The notes under the pieces are model-generated. The model was given only the letters and a program-made list of their open reading frames with translations. It was not told the origin of the DNA and did no database searches. A stretch of DNA of 44,376 nucleotides from Bauldia litoralis (lineage in GTDB: Bacteria; Pseudomonadota; Alphaproteobacteria; Rhizobiales; Kaistiaceae): contig CAMCWB010000030.1 in the NCBI GenBank assembly GCA_945882315.1, positions 1 through 44,376 on the forward strand, in the 5' to 3' direction. Each line of letters opens with the position of its first letter. Within the stretch, counting starts at the first letter, position 1. Shown here piece after piece: positions 7,001 through 16,006 of the stretch. Made by a program: the position numbers and the translations under genes.

Positions 7001-9991
7001 ATGAAAATGGCACGGCAAGACGCGAACGCGGCGTTCGCGGCGACTTCCTTTCTCTATGGCGCCAATGCTGGCTACATCGAGGAGCTTCATGCGCGGTATC
7101 AGCGCGATCCGGCTTCGGTCGAGGCCGGCTGGCGTGAATTCTTCGAAGGCCTGAGCGACGACCCCGGGCAGGTGCTGGCCGAAGCCGAAGGCCCGGCCTG
7201 GCAGCGGCCCGACTGGCCGATCGTCGCCAATGGCGAACTGGTCTCGGCGCTGGACGGCAACTGGCCGGCGATCCAGAAATCGATCGGCGAAAAAATCCAG
7301 AAGGGCGCCAACGGCCGCGGCGCGGAGATCAGCGCCCAGACCGTCCAGCAGGCGACGCAGGATTCGGTCCGTGCCCTGATGATGATCCGCGCCTATCGGG
7401 CGCGGGGGCATCTCCATGCCAGGCTCGATCCGCTCGGCCTCGATGTGGCGATGGACGACAAGGAACTCGATCCCTCGTCCTTCGGCTTTGCCGAGGCGGA
7501 TTACGACCGCAAGATCTTCATCGACCATGTCCTCGGCCTCGAATTCGCGACTGTCCGCGAGATCGTCGACATCCTGAAGCGTACCTATTGCGGCACGCTC
7601 GGCATCGAATTCATGCACATCTCCGATCCGGCCGAGAAAGCCTGGATCCAGGAGCGCATCGAAGGGCCGGACAAGGGCGTCGCCTTCACGCCGGAGGGCA
7701 AGAAGGCGATCCTCAACAAGCTTGTCGAGGCCGAAGGCTTCGAGAAGTTCATCGACGTCAAATATACCGGCACCAAGCGCTTCGGCCTCGACGGCAGCGA
7801 GTCGCTGATTCCGGCGCTCGAGCAGATCATCAAGCGCGGCGGCGCACTCGGCGTGCGCGACATCGTGCTCGGCATGGCGCATCGCGGCCGTCTCAACGTG
7901 CTCGCCCAGGTCATGGGCAAGCCGCATCGCATCATCTTCCACGAGTTCAAGGGCGGCTCGGCCTCGCCCGACGAGGTCGAAGGCTCGGGCGACGTCAAAT
8001 ATCATCTCGGCGCCTCGTCGGACCGCGAGTTCGACAGCAACAAGGTGCATCTGTCGCTGACCGCCAACCCGTCGCATCTCGAGATCGTCAACCCGGTGGT
8101 TCTCGGCAAGGCACGCGCCAAGCAGGACCATGGCGGCGACCCGACGCAGGACATGATCCCGCTCGACGAGCGGGCGCGCGTCATGCCGCTGCTCATCCAT
8201 GGCGACGCAGCTTTTGCCGGCCAGGGCGTCGTGGCGGAATGCTTCGGCCTTTCGGGCCTGCGCGGCCATCGCACGGCCGGCTCGGTGCATTTCATCATCA
8301 ACAACCAGATCGGCTTCACCACCAATCCGCGTTTCGCGCGTTCTTCGCCCTATCCCTCGGATATCGCGAAGATGGTCGAGGCGCCGATCCTGCATTGCAA
8401 CGGCGACGACCCCGAAGCGGTCGTCTATGCCGCCAAGATCGCCACCGAGTTCCGGCAGACATTCCACAAGCCGGTCGTGGTCGACATGTTCTGCTACCGG
8501 CGCTTCGGCCATAATGAAGGCGACGAGCCGAGCTTCACCCAGCCGGCCATGTACCGGACGATCCGGCAGCATCCCACGACGCTGGAGATCTACGGCAAGA
8601 AGCTCGCGGAAGAGGGACTGGTCAGCACGGCCGAGTTCGACGCGATGAAGGCCGCCTGGCGGACCAAGCTCGAGGTCGAGTTCGAGGCCGGCGCCAACTA
8701 CCGCGCCAACAAGGCCGACTGGCTCGACGGCGTCTGGTCCGGCCTCAAGGCCGCCGAGACCGGCGACGCGCCGCGGCGCGGCATCACCGGCGTGCCGCTC
8801 GACAAGCTCCGCCGCTTCGGCGAGAAGCTGACCCAGGTGCCGGAAGGCTTCCACGTCCACAAGACGATCCAGCGCTTCCTCGAGAACCGCCGCAAGGCGA
8901 TCGAGACCGGCCAGGGCATCGACTGGGCGACTGCCGAGTCGCTCGCCTTCGCCTCGCTCGTCTCGAACGGCAGCAAGGTCCGCCTGTCGGGCCAGGATTC
9001 CGAGCGCGGCACCTTCTCGCAGCGCCACTCGGTGCTCTACGACCAGGAGAACGAGGAGCGCTACATCCCGCTCAACCACATCGCCGACGGCCAGGCGCGC
9101 TACGAAGTCGTCAACTCGATGCTTTCGGAAGAAGCCGTGCTCGGCTTCGAATATGGCTACACGCTCGCCGAGCCGAACGCGCTGACGCTCTGGGAGGGCC
9201 AGTTCGGCGACTTCGCCAACGGCGCCCAGGTGATCATCGACCAGTTCATCTCTTCGGGCGAGAAGAAGTGGCTGCGCATGTCGGGCCTCGTCCTTCTCCT
9301 GCCGCACGGTTATGAGGGGCAGGGGCCCGAGCATTCGTCGGCGCGCCTCGAGCGCTTTCTGCAGCTCTGCGCCGAAGACAACATGCAGGTCTGCAACATC
9401 ACTGCGCCGGCAAACTATTTTCATGCGCTGCGCCGACAGCTCAAGCGCGACTTCCGCAAGCCGCTCATCATCATGGCGCCGAAGTCGCTGCTCCGTCACA
9501 AACGGGCCGTGTCGACGCTGGAGGAGATGGGGCCGGACTCGTCCTTCCACCGGCTCCTGTGGGACGATGCCGAGTATCTCAAGGACCAGAAGATCAAGCT
9601 CGTCCCGGACGACAAGATCCGGCGCGTCGTGCTCTGCTCCGGCAAGGTCTATTACGACCTCTACGAGGAGCGCGAGAAACGCGGCATCGACGACGTCTAC
9701 CTGCTCCGCGTCGAGCAGCTCTATCCGTTCCCGGCCAAGGCGCTCATCGCCGAACTCGGGCGCTTCCGGCAGGCCGATATGGTATGGTGCCAGGAAGAGC
9801 ATAAGAACATGGGCGCGTGGAATTTCGTCGAGCCCTATCTCGAATGGGTGCTGACGCAGGTCGACGCCAAGAACCGCCGGGCGCGCTATGCCGGCCGGCC
9901 GGCAGCGGCGGCGACCTCGACCGGCCTGATGTCGAAACATCTCGCGCAACTCCAGGCCTTCCTCGACGAGGCGCTGGGCGGACAAGCATAA
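7001..9991 (+). CDS. sucA: 2-oxoglutarate dehydrogenase E1 component
   Basis: This thiamine-diphosphate enzyme decarboxylates 2-oxoglutarate and passes the succinyl group to the lipoyl arm of E2 (SucB). At 996 residues it has the family's full length. The N-terminus contains SFLYGANAGYIEELHARY, the short E2/E3-contacting segment. The ThDP-binding motif runs from HGDAAFAGQG to FIINNQIGFTT near 400-440. The transketolase-like C-terminal part includes LPHGYEGQGPEHSSARLERFLQ (about 767-788). A second in-frame ATG lies two codons in. sucB follows after 37 bases. The start region is covered by a hairpin (6977-6998). Confidence 0.97.
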   Translation: MKMARQDANAAFAATSFLYGANAGYIEELHARYQRDPASVEAGWREFFEGLSDDPGQVLAEAEGPAWQRPDWPIVANGELVSALDGNWPAIQKSIGEKIQKGANGRGAEISAQTVQQATQDSVRALMMIRAYRARGHLHARLDPLGLDVAMDDKELDPSSFGFAEADYDRKIFIDHVLGLEFATVREIVDILKRTYCGTLGIEFMHISDPAEKAWIQERIEGPDKGVAFTPEGKKAILNKLVEAEGFEKFIDVKYTGTKRFGLDGSESLIPALEQIIKRGGALGVRDIVLGMAHRGRLNVLAQVMGKPHRIIFHEFKGGSASPDEVEGSGDVKYHLGASSDREFDSNKVHLSLTANPSHLEIVNPVVLGKARAKQDHGGDPTQDMIPLDERARVMPLLIHGDAAFAGQGVVAECFGLSGLRGHRTAGSVHFIINNQIGFTTNPRFARSSPYPSDIAKMVEAPILHCNGDDPEAVVYAAKIATEFRQTFHKPVVVDMFCYRRFGHNEGDEPSFTQPAMYRTIRQHPTTLEIYGKKLAEEGLVSTAEFDAMKAAWRTKLEVEFEAGANYRANKADWLDGVWSGLKAAETGDAPRRGITGVPLDKLRRFGEKLTQVPEGFHVHKTIQRFLENRRKAIETGQGIDWATAESLAFASLVSNGSKVRLSGQDSERGTFSQRHSVLYDQENEERYIPLNHIADGQARYEVVNSMLSEEAVLGFEYGYTLAEPNALTLWEGQFGDFANGAQVIIDQFISSGEKKWLRMSGLVLLLPHGYEGQGPEHSSARLERFLQLCAEDNMQVCNITAPANYFHALRRQLKRDFRKPLIIMAPKSLLRHKRAVSTLEEMGPDSSFHRLLWDDAEYLKDQKIKLVPDDKIRRVVLCSGKVYYDLYEEREKRGIDDVYLLRVEQLYPFPAKALIAELGRFRQADMVWCQEEHKNMGAWNFVEPYLEWVLTQVDAKNRRARYAGRPAAAATSTGLMSKHLAQLQAFLDEALGGQA

Positions 9992-10028
9992 TCACCGGCG
10001 CTAAAAGCGGCCGGACAGGGAAACGATA

Positions 10029-11291
10029 ATGGCGACGGAAATCCGCGTTCCGACTCTCGGCGAATCGGTCAGCGAAGCGACGGTCGGCAAGTGGTTCAAG
10101 AAAGTCGGCGACCAGGTCGCCGCCGACGAGCCGCTGGTCGAGCTCGAGACCGACAAGGTGACGCTGGAAGTGCCGGCGCCGTCGGCCGGCGTGATCGAGG
10201 CGATCGATGCCGGCGATGGCACCGTCGTCGGGGTCGGTGCGATTCTCGGCCGGATCAATGCCAGCGCCGCCAAGGCGGCGCCCGCGACCACCGGACGGCC
10301 CGACCTCAAGACGGAAACCACCAAGCCGATTGCGGCCGGCCCCGAGCCGATCGCGGCCCGCGTCCCCGAGGCGCGGCCGGCCGAGAAGTCGGCCGCGGCA
10401 ATGCCGCCGTCGCCGGCGGTCCGCAAGATCGCCGAGGAGAAGTCGCTCGATCTCGCGACGATCGACGGTACCGGCAAGGATGGCCGCGTCACCAAGGGCG
10501 ACGCGCTGACGGCGCTGCAGCGCCCGGCGGCGGCGCCTGCGAAGCCCGCGGCGCCTGTCGCAGTGCGCGCCCCTTCGGCGCCCGGCGATGCCGAGCGCGA
10601 GGAACGCGTGCGCATGACGCGGCTTCGCCAGACCATCGCCCGCCGCCTCAAGGAGGCGCAGGACACCGCTGCCATGCTGACGACCTTCAACGAGGTCGAC
10701 ATGAGCGCCGTGATGAAGCTTCGCGCCAGCTATCGCGACGTCTTCGAGAAGAAGCACGGCGTCAAGCTCGGCTTCATGGGCTTCTTCGTGAAGGCCTGCG
10801 TGCAGGCGCTGAAGGAGATTCCGGCGGTCAATGCCGAGATCGACTGCACCGACATCGTCTACAAGAACTACTACCATGTCGGCATCGCGGTCGGCACCGA
10901 TCGCGGCCTCGTCGTGCCGGTGGTACGCGACACCGACCGGCATTCGATCGCGCAGATCGAGAAGGACATCGCCGAGCTCGGCAAGCGGGCCCGCGACGGC
11001 GAACTCGGCATCGATGACATGCAGGGCGGCACCTTCACCATCACCAATGGCGGCATCTACGGCTCGCTGATGTCGACGCCGATCCTCAACGCGCCGCAAT
11101 CCGGCATCCTCGGCATGCACAAGATCCAGGAACGTCCGGTCGCCATCGACGGCAAGGTCGAGATCCGGCCGATGATGTATCTGGCGCTCAGCTACGATCA
11201 CCGGGTCGTCGACGGCAAGGAAGCGGTGACCTTCCTGGTTCGCGTCAAGGAATGCCTGGAAGACCCGCAGCGGCTGGTGCTCGACCTCTAG
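10029..11291 (+). CDS. sucB: Dihydrolipoyllysine-residue succinyltransferase, E2 of 2-oxoglutarate dehydrogenase
   Basis: SucB forms the core of the 2-oxoglutarate dehydrogenase complex and transfers succinyl groups to CoA. The 420-residue protein has one N-terminal lipoyl domain (about 1-78) with lipoylated Lys43 in ETDKVTLEV. An Ala/Pro-rich linker leads to a peripheral subunit-binding domain (about 127-162, [12 protein letters not shown]). The catalytic domain ends with His391 and Asp395 in SYDHRVVDG. Lpd, the E3 subunit, lies 1.1 kb downstream with another gene in between. A GC-rich hairpin follows the stop. Confidence 0.96.
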   Translation: MATEIRVPTLGESVSEATVGKWFKKVGDQVAADEPLVELETDKVTLEVPAPSAGVIEAIDAGDGTVVGVGAILGRINASAAKAAPATTGRPDLKTETTKPIAAGPEPIAARVPEARPAEKSAAAMPPSPAVRKIAEEKSLDLATIDGTGKDGRVTKGDALTALQRPAAAPAKPAAPVAVRAPSAPGDAEREERVRMTRLRQTIARRLKEAQDTAAMLTTFNEVDMSAVMKLRASYRDVFEKKHGVKLGFMGFFVKACVQALKEIPAVNAEIDCTDIVYKNYYHVGIAVGTDRGLVVPVVRDTDRHSIAQIEKDIAELGKRARDGELGIDDMQGGTFTITNGGIYGSLMSTPILNAPQSGILGMHKIQERPVAIDGKVEIRPMMYLALSYDHRVVDGKEAVTFLVRVKECLEDPQRLVLDL

Positions 11292-11323
11292 GCTTTGCGG
11301 GGGCCATTGCTCTAGACTGCCTA

Positions 11324-11344
11324 CGGCCCGCCTCGCGCGGGCCG
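11324..11344 (+). terminator. GC-rich stem-loop after sucB
   Basis: CGGCCCGC (11324-11331) and GCGGGCCG (11337-11344) form a perfect 8-bp stem with a 5-base loop, 30 bases after the sucB stop. Only a weak T-rich run (CGTCTTAT) follows, so it may be a terminator, a processing site or an RNA-stabilising structure. Confidence 0.4.
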
Positions 11345-11372
11345 CGTCTTATAGCCCTCCGGATCGAGTCCC

Positions 11373-12356
11373 TTGGCGACGATCAGCTATATTCCGACCC
11401 GCCGTGTCATCATCACGGCGCTGCAGCGGGTGGTCGGCTCCCGCCAGTTCGTCATATGGCTGTCGCTGCTGCTCGGCACCGGCCTGTTCCTCTGGGCACG
11501 CACCGAGCTGAACTCGATGTTCGCCCGCGACGAGACCGGCGAGATCGCCTTCCGCGTCGCCAATGCCGATCCCGGCTGCGCGCCGCCCTCGCTCTACCTT
11601 CTTCCGGACCGGGCTCGCGAGGGCTCCTACTTCGTCGCCTTCGACATGCTCGGCGGCGGCATCGGCGATCCCTCGATCATGAATATCGGCCGGCCGGCGG
11701 TGGCGCTTAACTACGAGGGCGGCGGCGCCGATGCGCTCGCCGAGCGCCGCGCCACGCTCGCCGAGTGTCGGAAGATGGAACTCGCCATCGGAGATAGCGA
11801 CGCGCGGCTCATTACGCTGACGCAGGCCGAGATAGACGACATCACCAATGTCGACGGGCCGCGATCTCTACAGTCCTCGGGCGATGGCGTCGCCCTGAAA
11901 TTCGACGTTGCCGGCGAGGACGAGAGCGCAGCGCGGGCCGCCTTCCGTATCGAGGGCGTCCGCGACGTCTGGCAGTATGGCTATCGCCGGCTCAACCTCT
12001 GGAACAGCGGCCGCACGCCAGTGAATGTCTTCCTGCTCGGCGAGCCGGGCTATTCCTTCCTCTCGGAGAATTTCGACCCGATCGCCGTGCCGGTGCGCAA
12101 CCGCTCGGTCGTCGCCATGCACCTGACGGCGATCGGCCGCGAGGGCAGCAACGGCTACCAGGCGATCAGCCGGCTGATCGACTATGACGCGCGGATGCAG
12201 AGCCGGCTGATCATGGTCTCGACCGTCTTCGGCATCGGCATCTCGCTGATGGTGGAAGGCCTTATCCTGGGGCTTCTCAAGCTGGCCCGCAGCATCAGCG
12301 GCGTCAGGGATTCCGAGGACACCAAGGCGGACTTGCGCGAGGATGATGGAAGCTAG
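11373..12356 (+). CDS. Unrecognised membrane protein with a large domain between two helices
   Basis: I do not recognise this 327-residue product. It has one hydrophobic helix near the N-terminus (about 26-41, FVIWLSLLLGTGLFLW) and one near the C-terminus (about 280-300, MVSTVFGIGISLMVEGLILGLLKL). Roughly 235 polar residues lie between them, probably facing the periplasm. The tail is short and acidic (SEDTKADLREDDGS). It is preceded by an Arg-rich start, and the chosen start is a TTG at 11373; no ATG fits better. It lies between sucB and lpdA, genes usually closer together, so it may share their transcript. GC content and codon use look native. No catalytic motif is evident. Confidence 0.8.
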   Translation: MATISYIPTRRVIITALQRVVGSRQFVIWLSLLLGTGLFLWARTELNSMFARDETGEIAFRVANADPGCAPPSLYLLPDRAREGSYFVAFDMLGGGIGDPSIMNIGRPAVALNYEGGGADALAERRATLAECRKMELAIGDSDARLITLTQAEIDDITNVDGPRSLQSSGDGVALKFDVAGEDESAARAAFRIEGVRDVWQYGYRRLNLWNSGRTPVNVFLLGEPGYSFLSENFDPIAVPVRNRSVVAMHLTAIGREGSNGYQAISRLIDYDARMQSRLIMVSTVFGIGISLMVEGLILGLLKLARSISGVRDSEDTKADLREDDGS

Positions 12357-12443
12357 GCGGATTCAGCAGGGCTCCATGCCTTGATTGCGACGGCGCTTCG
12401 CGCCACTTTGCCGGCAACTACGAAACAGGACCTCGATCAGACA

Positions 12444-13850
12444 ATGGCTCAGTACGATCTGGCTATCATCGGCAGCGGCCCCGGCGGCTATGTCTGCGCG
12501 ATCCGGGCGGCGCAGCTCGGTCTCAAGGTGGCGGTGGTCGAGAAGATGCCGACCTTCGGCGGTACCTGCCTCAATATCGGCTGCATTCCTTCAAAAGCAC
12601 TGCTCCATACCTCCGAACTGTTCGATGCGGCCGGGCATGAATTCGAGGGCTTCGGCATCAAGGTCGGCAAGCCGAAGCTCGAACTGAAGACGATGCTCGG
12701 CCACAAGGACCAGGTCGTCGAGTCGAATGTCTCGGGCGTCGCCTTCCTCTTCAAGAAGAACAAGATCGACTCCTTCCGCGGCCGCGGCGCCATCGCCGGG
12801 CCGGGCAAGGTGCTCGTCACCAAGGATGACGGCTCGACCGAGACGGTCGAGGCGAAGGCGATCGTCATCGCCACCGGTTCCGATTCGACGCCGCTCCGGG
12901 GCGTCGAGACCGACGAGAAGCGCGTCGTCACCTCGACCGGTGCGTTGTCGCTGCCGGAGGTGCCGAAGCGCATGATCGTGGTCGGCGCCGGCGTCATCGG
13001 GCTCGAACTCGGCTCGGTGTGGCGGCGGCTCGGCGCCGAAGTCACGGTGGTCGAATTCCTCGACCGCATCCTGCCCGGCCTCGACGGCGAGGTCGCCCGG
13101 CAGGCGCAGCGCATCCTCGCCAGGCAGGGCCTGACCTTCCGCCTGTCGAGCAAGGTTTCCTCGGTCGATTCCTCGGGCAAGGTGCTGAAGGTCTCGGTCG
13201 AGCCGGCGCAGGATTCGTCGAGCGCCGAAATCCTCGAAGCCGATGTCGTGCTGGTCGCCATCGGCCGCCGTCCCTATACGGACGGCCTCGGCCTCAAGGA
13301 GGCCGGCGTCGAACTCGACGAGCGCGGCCGGGTGACGATCGACGCGCATTTCGCGACGACCGCGCCGGGCATCTATGCGATCGGCGACGTGATCGCCGGG
13401 CCGATGCTTGCCCATAAAGCCGAGGACGAAGGCGTGGCGCTCGCCGAGCTCCTCGCCGGCCAGGCCGGCCATGTGAATTACGGCGTCATCCCGAGCGTCG
13501 TCTACACGACGCCGGAGATCGCCTCGGTCGGCAGGACGGAAGAGGAGCTCAAGGCCGACGGTGTCGAATACCGCGCCGGAAAATTCCCCTTCACGGCCAA
13601 TGCGCGGGCCCGCGCCATGGGCGCCAAGGACGGCTTCGTGAAGGTGCTGGCCGATGCCAAGACCGACCGTGTGCTCGGCGTCCATATCGTCGGGCCGGTG
13701 GCCGGCGAGATGATCAATGAGGCGGCGGTGCTGATGGAGTTCTCCGGCTCGGCCGAGGATCTCGCCCGCACCTGCCACGCCCATCCGACGCTGTCGGAGG
13801 CCGTCAAGGAAGCGGCGCTCGCCGCCTGGTTCAAGCCGATCCATCTTTAG
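12444..13850 (+). CDS. lpdA: Dihydrolipoyl dehydrogenase (E3)
   Basis: This FAD-dependent disulfide oxidoreductase reoxidises the dihydrolipoyl arm of SucB (and probably other 2-oxoacid dehydrogenases), reducing NAD. The 468-residue form has the FAD loop GSGPGG at 10-15, the redox-active Cys42/Cys47 in [16 protein letters not shown], and a second dinucleotide-binding loop [12 protein letters not shown]. The catalytic His447-Glu452 dyad is in HPTLSE. The frame is open from 12381, but homology begins at the ATG at 12444. It closes the suc cluster; a small GC-rich inverted repeat without a T-run lies just after the stop (13870-13889). Confidence 0.96.
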   Translation: MAQYDLAIIGSGPGGYVCAIRAAQLGLKVAVVEKMPTFGGTCLNIGCIPSKALLHTSELFDAAGHEFEGFGIKVGKPKLELKTMLGHKDQVVESNVSGVAFLFKKNKIDSFRGRGAIAGPGKVLVTKDDGSTETVEAKAIVIATGSDSTPLRGVETDEKRVVTSTGALSLPEVPKRMIVVGAGVIGLELGSVWRRLGAEVTVVEFLDRILPGLDGEVARQAQRILARQGLTFRLSSKVSSVDSSGKVLKVSVEPAQDSSSAEILEADVVLVAIGRRPYTDGLGLKEAGVELDERGRVTIDAHFATTAPGIYAIGDVIAGPMLAHKAEDEGVALAELLAGQAGHVNYGVIPSVVYTTPEIASVGRTEEELKADGVEYRAGKFPFTANARARAMGAKDGFVKVLADAKTDRVLGVHIVGPVAGEMINEAAVLMEFSGSAEDLARTCHAHPTLSEAVKEAALAAWFKPIHL

Positions 13851-13936
13851 GCTTTGGTGAACCCTTCGGCCGGCGCGCCCTTGCGCCGGTCGCTTGCATT
13901 CGTCAGACAGCCCTTCAGGAAATAGGGAGGCTGACG

Positions 13937-14416
13937 ATGATTTTGCGGAAATTGACTCTGGCTTTGGCGGCGGCGGGATTCATGGCTGCCGGCGCGGTTA
14001 TGACCGGCCCCGTACCGGGCTTCGGCACGGCGGTGGCGCAGGCGCAGGACGCCCTCGAAGCGCAGGCGAAGCCGGCGATCGAAATCTGGCTCGACGCCGT
14101 CTACAAGCGCGACCCGGCGCTTCTCGATGCGGTGCTGGCGCCGGAATTCCAGTTGATGCGCGCCGACGGCACGAGCTTCGACAAGGCCGGCTATATCGCC
14201 AGCAAGCTGCCGATCTTCGTGACCGCGCCGCAGGTCGAGGAGCTTGCCGTCACCGGCACGGCCGAGCTCTTCGTCGCCCGCTATCTGGTCGTCGCCGAGC
14301 AGACCCGCGACGGAGTCGCGCTGCAGACGACGGCGCCGCGGCTTTCGGTGTTCCGCAAGGATGGCGACAAATATCTCCTCGTCGCACACGCCAATTTCGC
14401 CGCGCTGGAACGCTGA
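13937..14416 (+). CDS. Exported NTF2-like (SnoaL/DUF4440-type) protein
   Basis: This 159-residue protein has a signal peptide ending near VAQAQDA (about residues 1-36). A compact domain of about 115 residues follows. Its pattern (IEIWLDAVYKRDPALLDAVLAPEFQLMRADG, then FDKAGYIAS and a strand-rich end) resembles NTF2/SnoaL-like folds, which are small cone-shaped barrels that often bind small ligands or act as enzymes. No catalytic residues can be named. A strong GGGAGG lies six bases before the ATG. It stands alone after lpdA and is followed by a clear terminator, so it is probably its own unit or the end of the suc transcript. Confidence 0.75.
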   Translation: MILRKLTLALAAAGFMAAGAVMTGPVPGFGTAVAQAQDALEAQAKPAIEIWLDAVYKRDPALLDAVLAPEFQLMRADGTSFDKAGYIASKLPIFVTAPQVEELAVTGTAELFVARYLVVAEQTRDGVALQTTAPRLSVFRKDGDKYLLVAHANFAALER

Positions 14417-14435
14417 TCACAGGCACAAGGAAAAG

Positions 14436-14461
14436 ACGCCGGCCCTTGGGGCCGGCGTTTC
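14436..14461. terminator. Bidirectional intrinsic terminator
   Basis: ACGCCGGCC (14436-14444) pairs with GGCCGGCGT (14450-14458), and the stem can extend to 10 bp. TTT follows on the plus strand and CTTTTCC on the minus strand. It serves the convergent genes ending at 14416 (plus) and 14497 (minus). Confidence 0.8.
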
Positions 14462-14496
14462 GCTGTTCAAACAGGGTCAGGGCTGCTTGATCGGCT

Positions 14497-14712
14497 TTAT
14501 TTTTCGACGGGCGCGTCGCTGCCGGCGGATTCCAGCTTGGCAAGCAAGACGGGATCGATCGGCGTGGCGGCGGCTTCCGTCGTCTCCTCGGTCGCAGGCG
14601 ACGTTGCCTTCGCCATGACCTGCTTCTGATATTCGCAGGCTGACGAAGTGGTTACGGCTCCGCCGATGATGCCGGCGGCGAGGAGGACGCTTACGGAGGT
14701 TTTGTTCAGCAT
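14497..14712 (-). CDS. Small exported protein, function unknown
   Basis: This 71-residue product starts MLNKTSVSVLLAAGIIGGAVTTSSAC. It has a Lys residue, a hydrophobic core and Ala-x-Ala-like processing near SSA, so it is probably secreted to the periplasm, leaving a mature peptide of about 45 residues. The mature part is rich in Thr, Ala and Glu and has one Cys at its start, not in a lipobox. GGAGG lies close before the ATG. It is downstream of the EamA transporter gene, separated by 109 bases that hold a short palindrome. I do not recognise a family. Confidence 0.7.
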   Translation of the reverse strand: MLNKTSVSVLLAAGIIGGAVTTSSACEYQKQVMAKATSPATEETTEAAATPIDPVLLAKLESAGSDAPVEK

Positions 14713-14777
14713 GTGAAGTCCTCCGGTCAGAGGGGCCGTGGATTAGGACGGCCCATGGGTCAGACTAGTCGCCGAAC

Positions 14778-14793
14778 CCTTTATGAATAAAGG
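14778..14793. promoter_or_regulatory. AT-rich palindrome, possible operator
   Basis: CCTTTAT and ATAAAGG form a perfect inverted repeat with a 2-base centre, in the gap between the transporter stop and the small exported gene. It could be a protein-binding site for the latter. Confidence 0.3.
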
Positions 14794-14821
14794 CGGTAAC
14801 GATCACGAATCCGCGACTGCC

Positions 14822-15811
14822 TCATCTGGAAGCGTTACGTTCCGACAGCGCGTACCAGCCGACGCCGACCAGGACCAAGCCGGTGCCCAGAATATCGGCC
14901 AGCGACAGCCTTTCGCCGAGGATGGCGACGGCAAGCAGGATGGTGGCGACCGGCGACAGTGTGCCGATCGTGGCGTTGGCCTGGGCCGAGATCCGCTGGA
15001 GGGCCGCATTCATGAAGAAGGTCGGCAGCACCGTCGAGCCGATGCCGAGGAAGAGGGCGAGCAGGTAGACCCTCTCGCTGACGATCAGGTCCGCCGGCGG
15101 GTGCGTGAGGAAGAATTGCGCGAAGGCGCCGATCGCCGCGCCGCCCATGGCGATGCAGGTGAAGAGCTTCGGCCCGACCTTGCCGATCAGGCCCTTGGCG
15201 AGCAACTGGTAAAGCGCGAAGGCAACCGCCGCCGAGAGCACGAGGCTGGCGCCGATGACCGTGTTGTGGCCTTCGAGCCCGGCTTTCTCGACGAAGATCA
15301 CGGCGAGGCCGACATAGGAGAGGCCGACGGCGGCGAGCACCCGCATCGACATGGGCTGGCCGAAGAACATCGCCCCGAAGACCACGACGAAGAACGGGTA
15401 GGTGAAGAGGATCAGCCGCTCGAAGGAGGCGGAGATATATTCCAGGCCGAGGAAATCGGTGTAGCTCGCGAACCAGTAGCCGATGGCGCCGACCAGCGCC
15501 GACTTCAGCACCAGGCCGGCCGAGGGCAGCGGGTCGCCGCGCTTGTTGAGGGCGTGGACCGACAGCCCGGCGATGACGATGTAGAAGGGCAGCGCCATGG
15601 CCATGCGGAGGGCCAGCAGGGTCGCGGCGTCGATCGGCTCCTCATAGGCGAGCTTGATGGCAATCGCCTTGGTCGAAAAGAGGAAGGCGCCGACGGCGGC
15701 GAAGATGTAGCCCATCTCGACATAGCCGCGCGGCGGAGCAGCGGCTGCTGCCGCGAGCGTCTGGTGGGCTGGGACAGGCTTTTCGGGTTCCATTGCGGTC
15801 GGTCCGTTCAT
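14822..15811 (-). CDS. EamA-family (drug/metabolite transporter superfamily) permease
   Basis: The 329-residue inner-membrane protein has about ten hydrophobic helices in two EamA repeats (about 33-165 and 180-320), the hallmark of the DMT superfamily. These carry small metabolites such as amino acids or riboflavin, or act as exporters; the substrate cannot be told from sequence. The N-terminal 30 residues are polar and Ala/Pro-rich. Helix ends include FEYISASFERLILFTYPF-like and PVATILLAVAILGERLS, typical for the family. It follows xerC on the same strand with a 195-base gap in which no clear site was seen. Confidence 0.88.
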   Translation of the reverse strand: MNGPTAMEPEKPVPAHQTLAAAAAAPPRGYVEMGYIFAAVGAFLFSTKAIAIKLAYEEPIDAATLLALRMAMALPFYIVIAGLSVHALNKRGDPLPSAGLVLKSALVGAIGYWFASYTDFLGLEYISASFERLILFTYPFFVVVFGAMFFGQPMSMRVLAAVGLSYVGLAVIFVEKAGLEGHNTVIGASLVLSAAVAFALYQLLAKGLIGKVGPKLFTCIAMGGAAIGAFAQFFLTHPPADLIVSERVYLLALFLGIGSTVLPTFFMNAALQRISAQANATIGTLSPVATILLAVAILGERLSLADILGTGLVLVGVGWYALSERNASR

Positions 15812-16006
15812 CAGAAGGCGCCGAAGGACCGCAGAACCGTTTTCACCGGGGCGCGGTCATCCGCGCGCCGGTCGGGGTCTTGAAATCAGACGCCGTCCCG
15901 GCCGCGCGAAGCGGCGGTAATAAGCCAAAGCGATTTTATGGCCGGGAGGGTCATGAGGCCTTTCTACCATGCGAGGCGCGGCGTCTCCAGACTCGATCGA
16001 TCACGA

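Noticed and set aside
6842-9985. 1047-codon open frame on the minus strand over sucA
   Set aside because: Antisense shadow of a GC-rich gene; composition is Arg/Asp/Ala/Leu-rich with no family resemblance, while sucA is certain.
13870-13889. Inverted repeat after lpdA as a terminator
   Set aside because: 7-bp stem is fine, but no T-run follows, so it is not listed as a terminator.
15812-16006. Regulatory site between xerC and the EamA transporter
   Set aside because: Several short GC-rich complementarities exist but none exceeds what is expected in such DNA.
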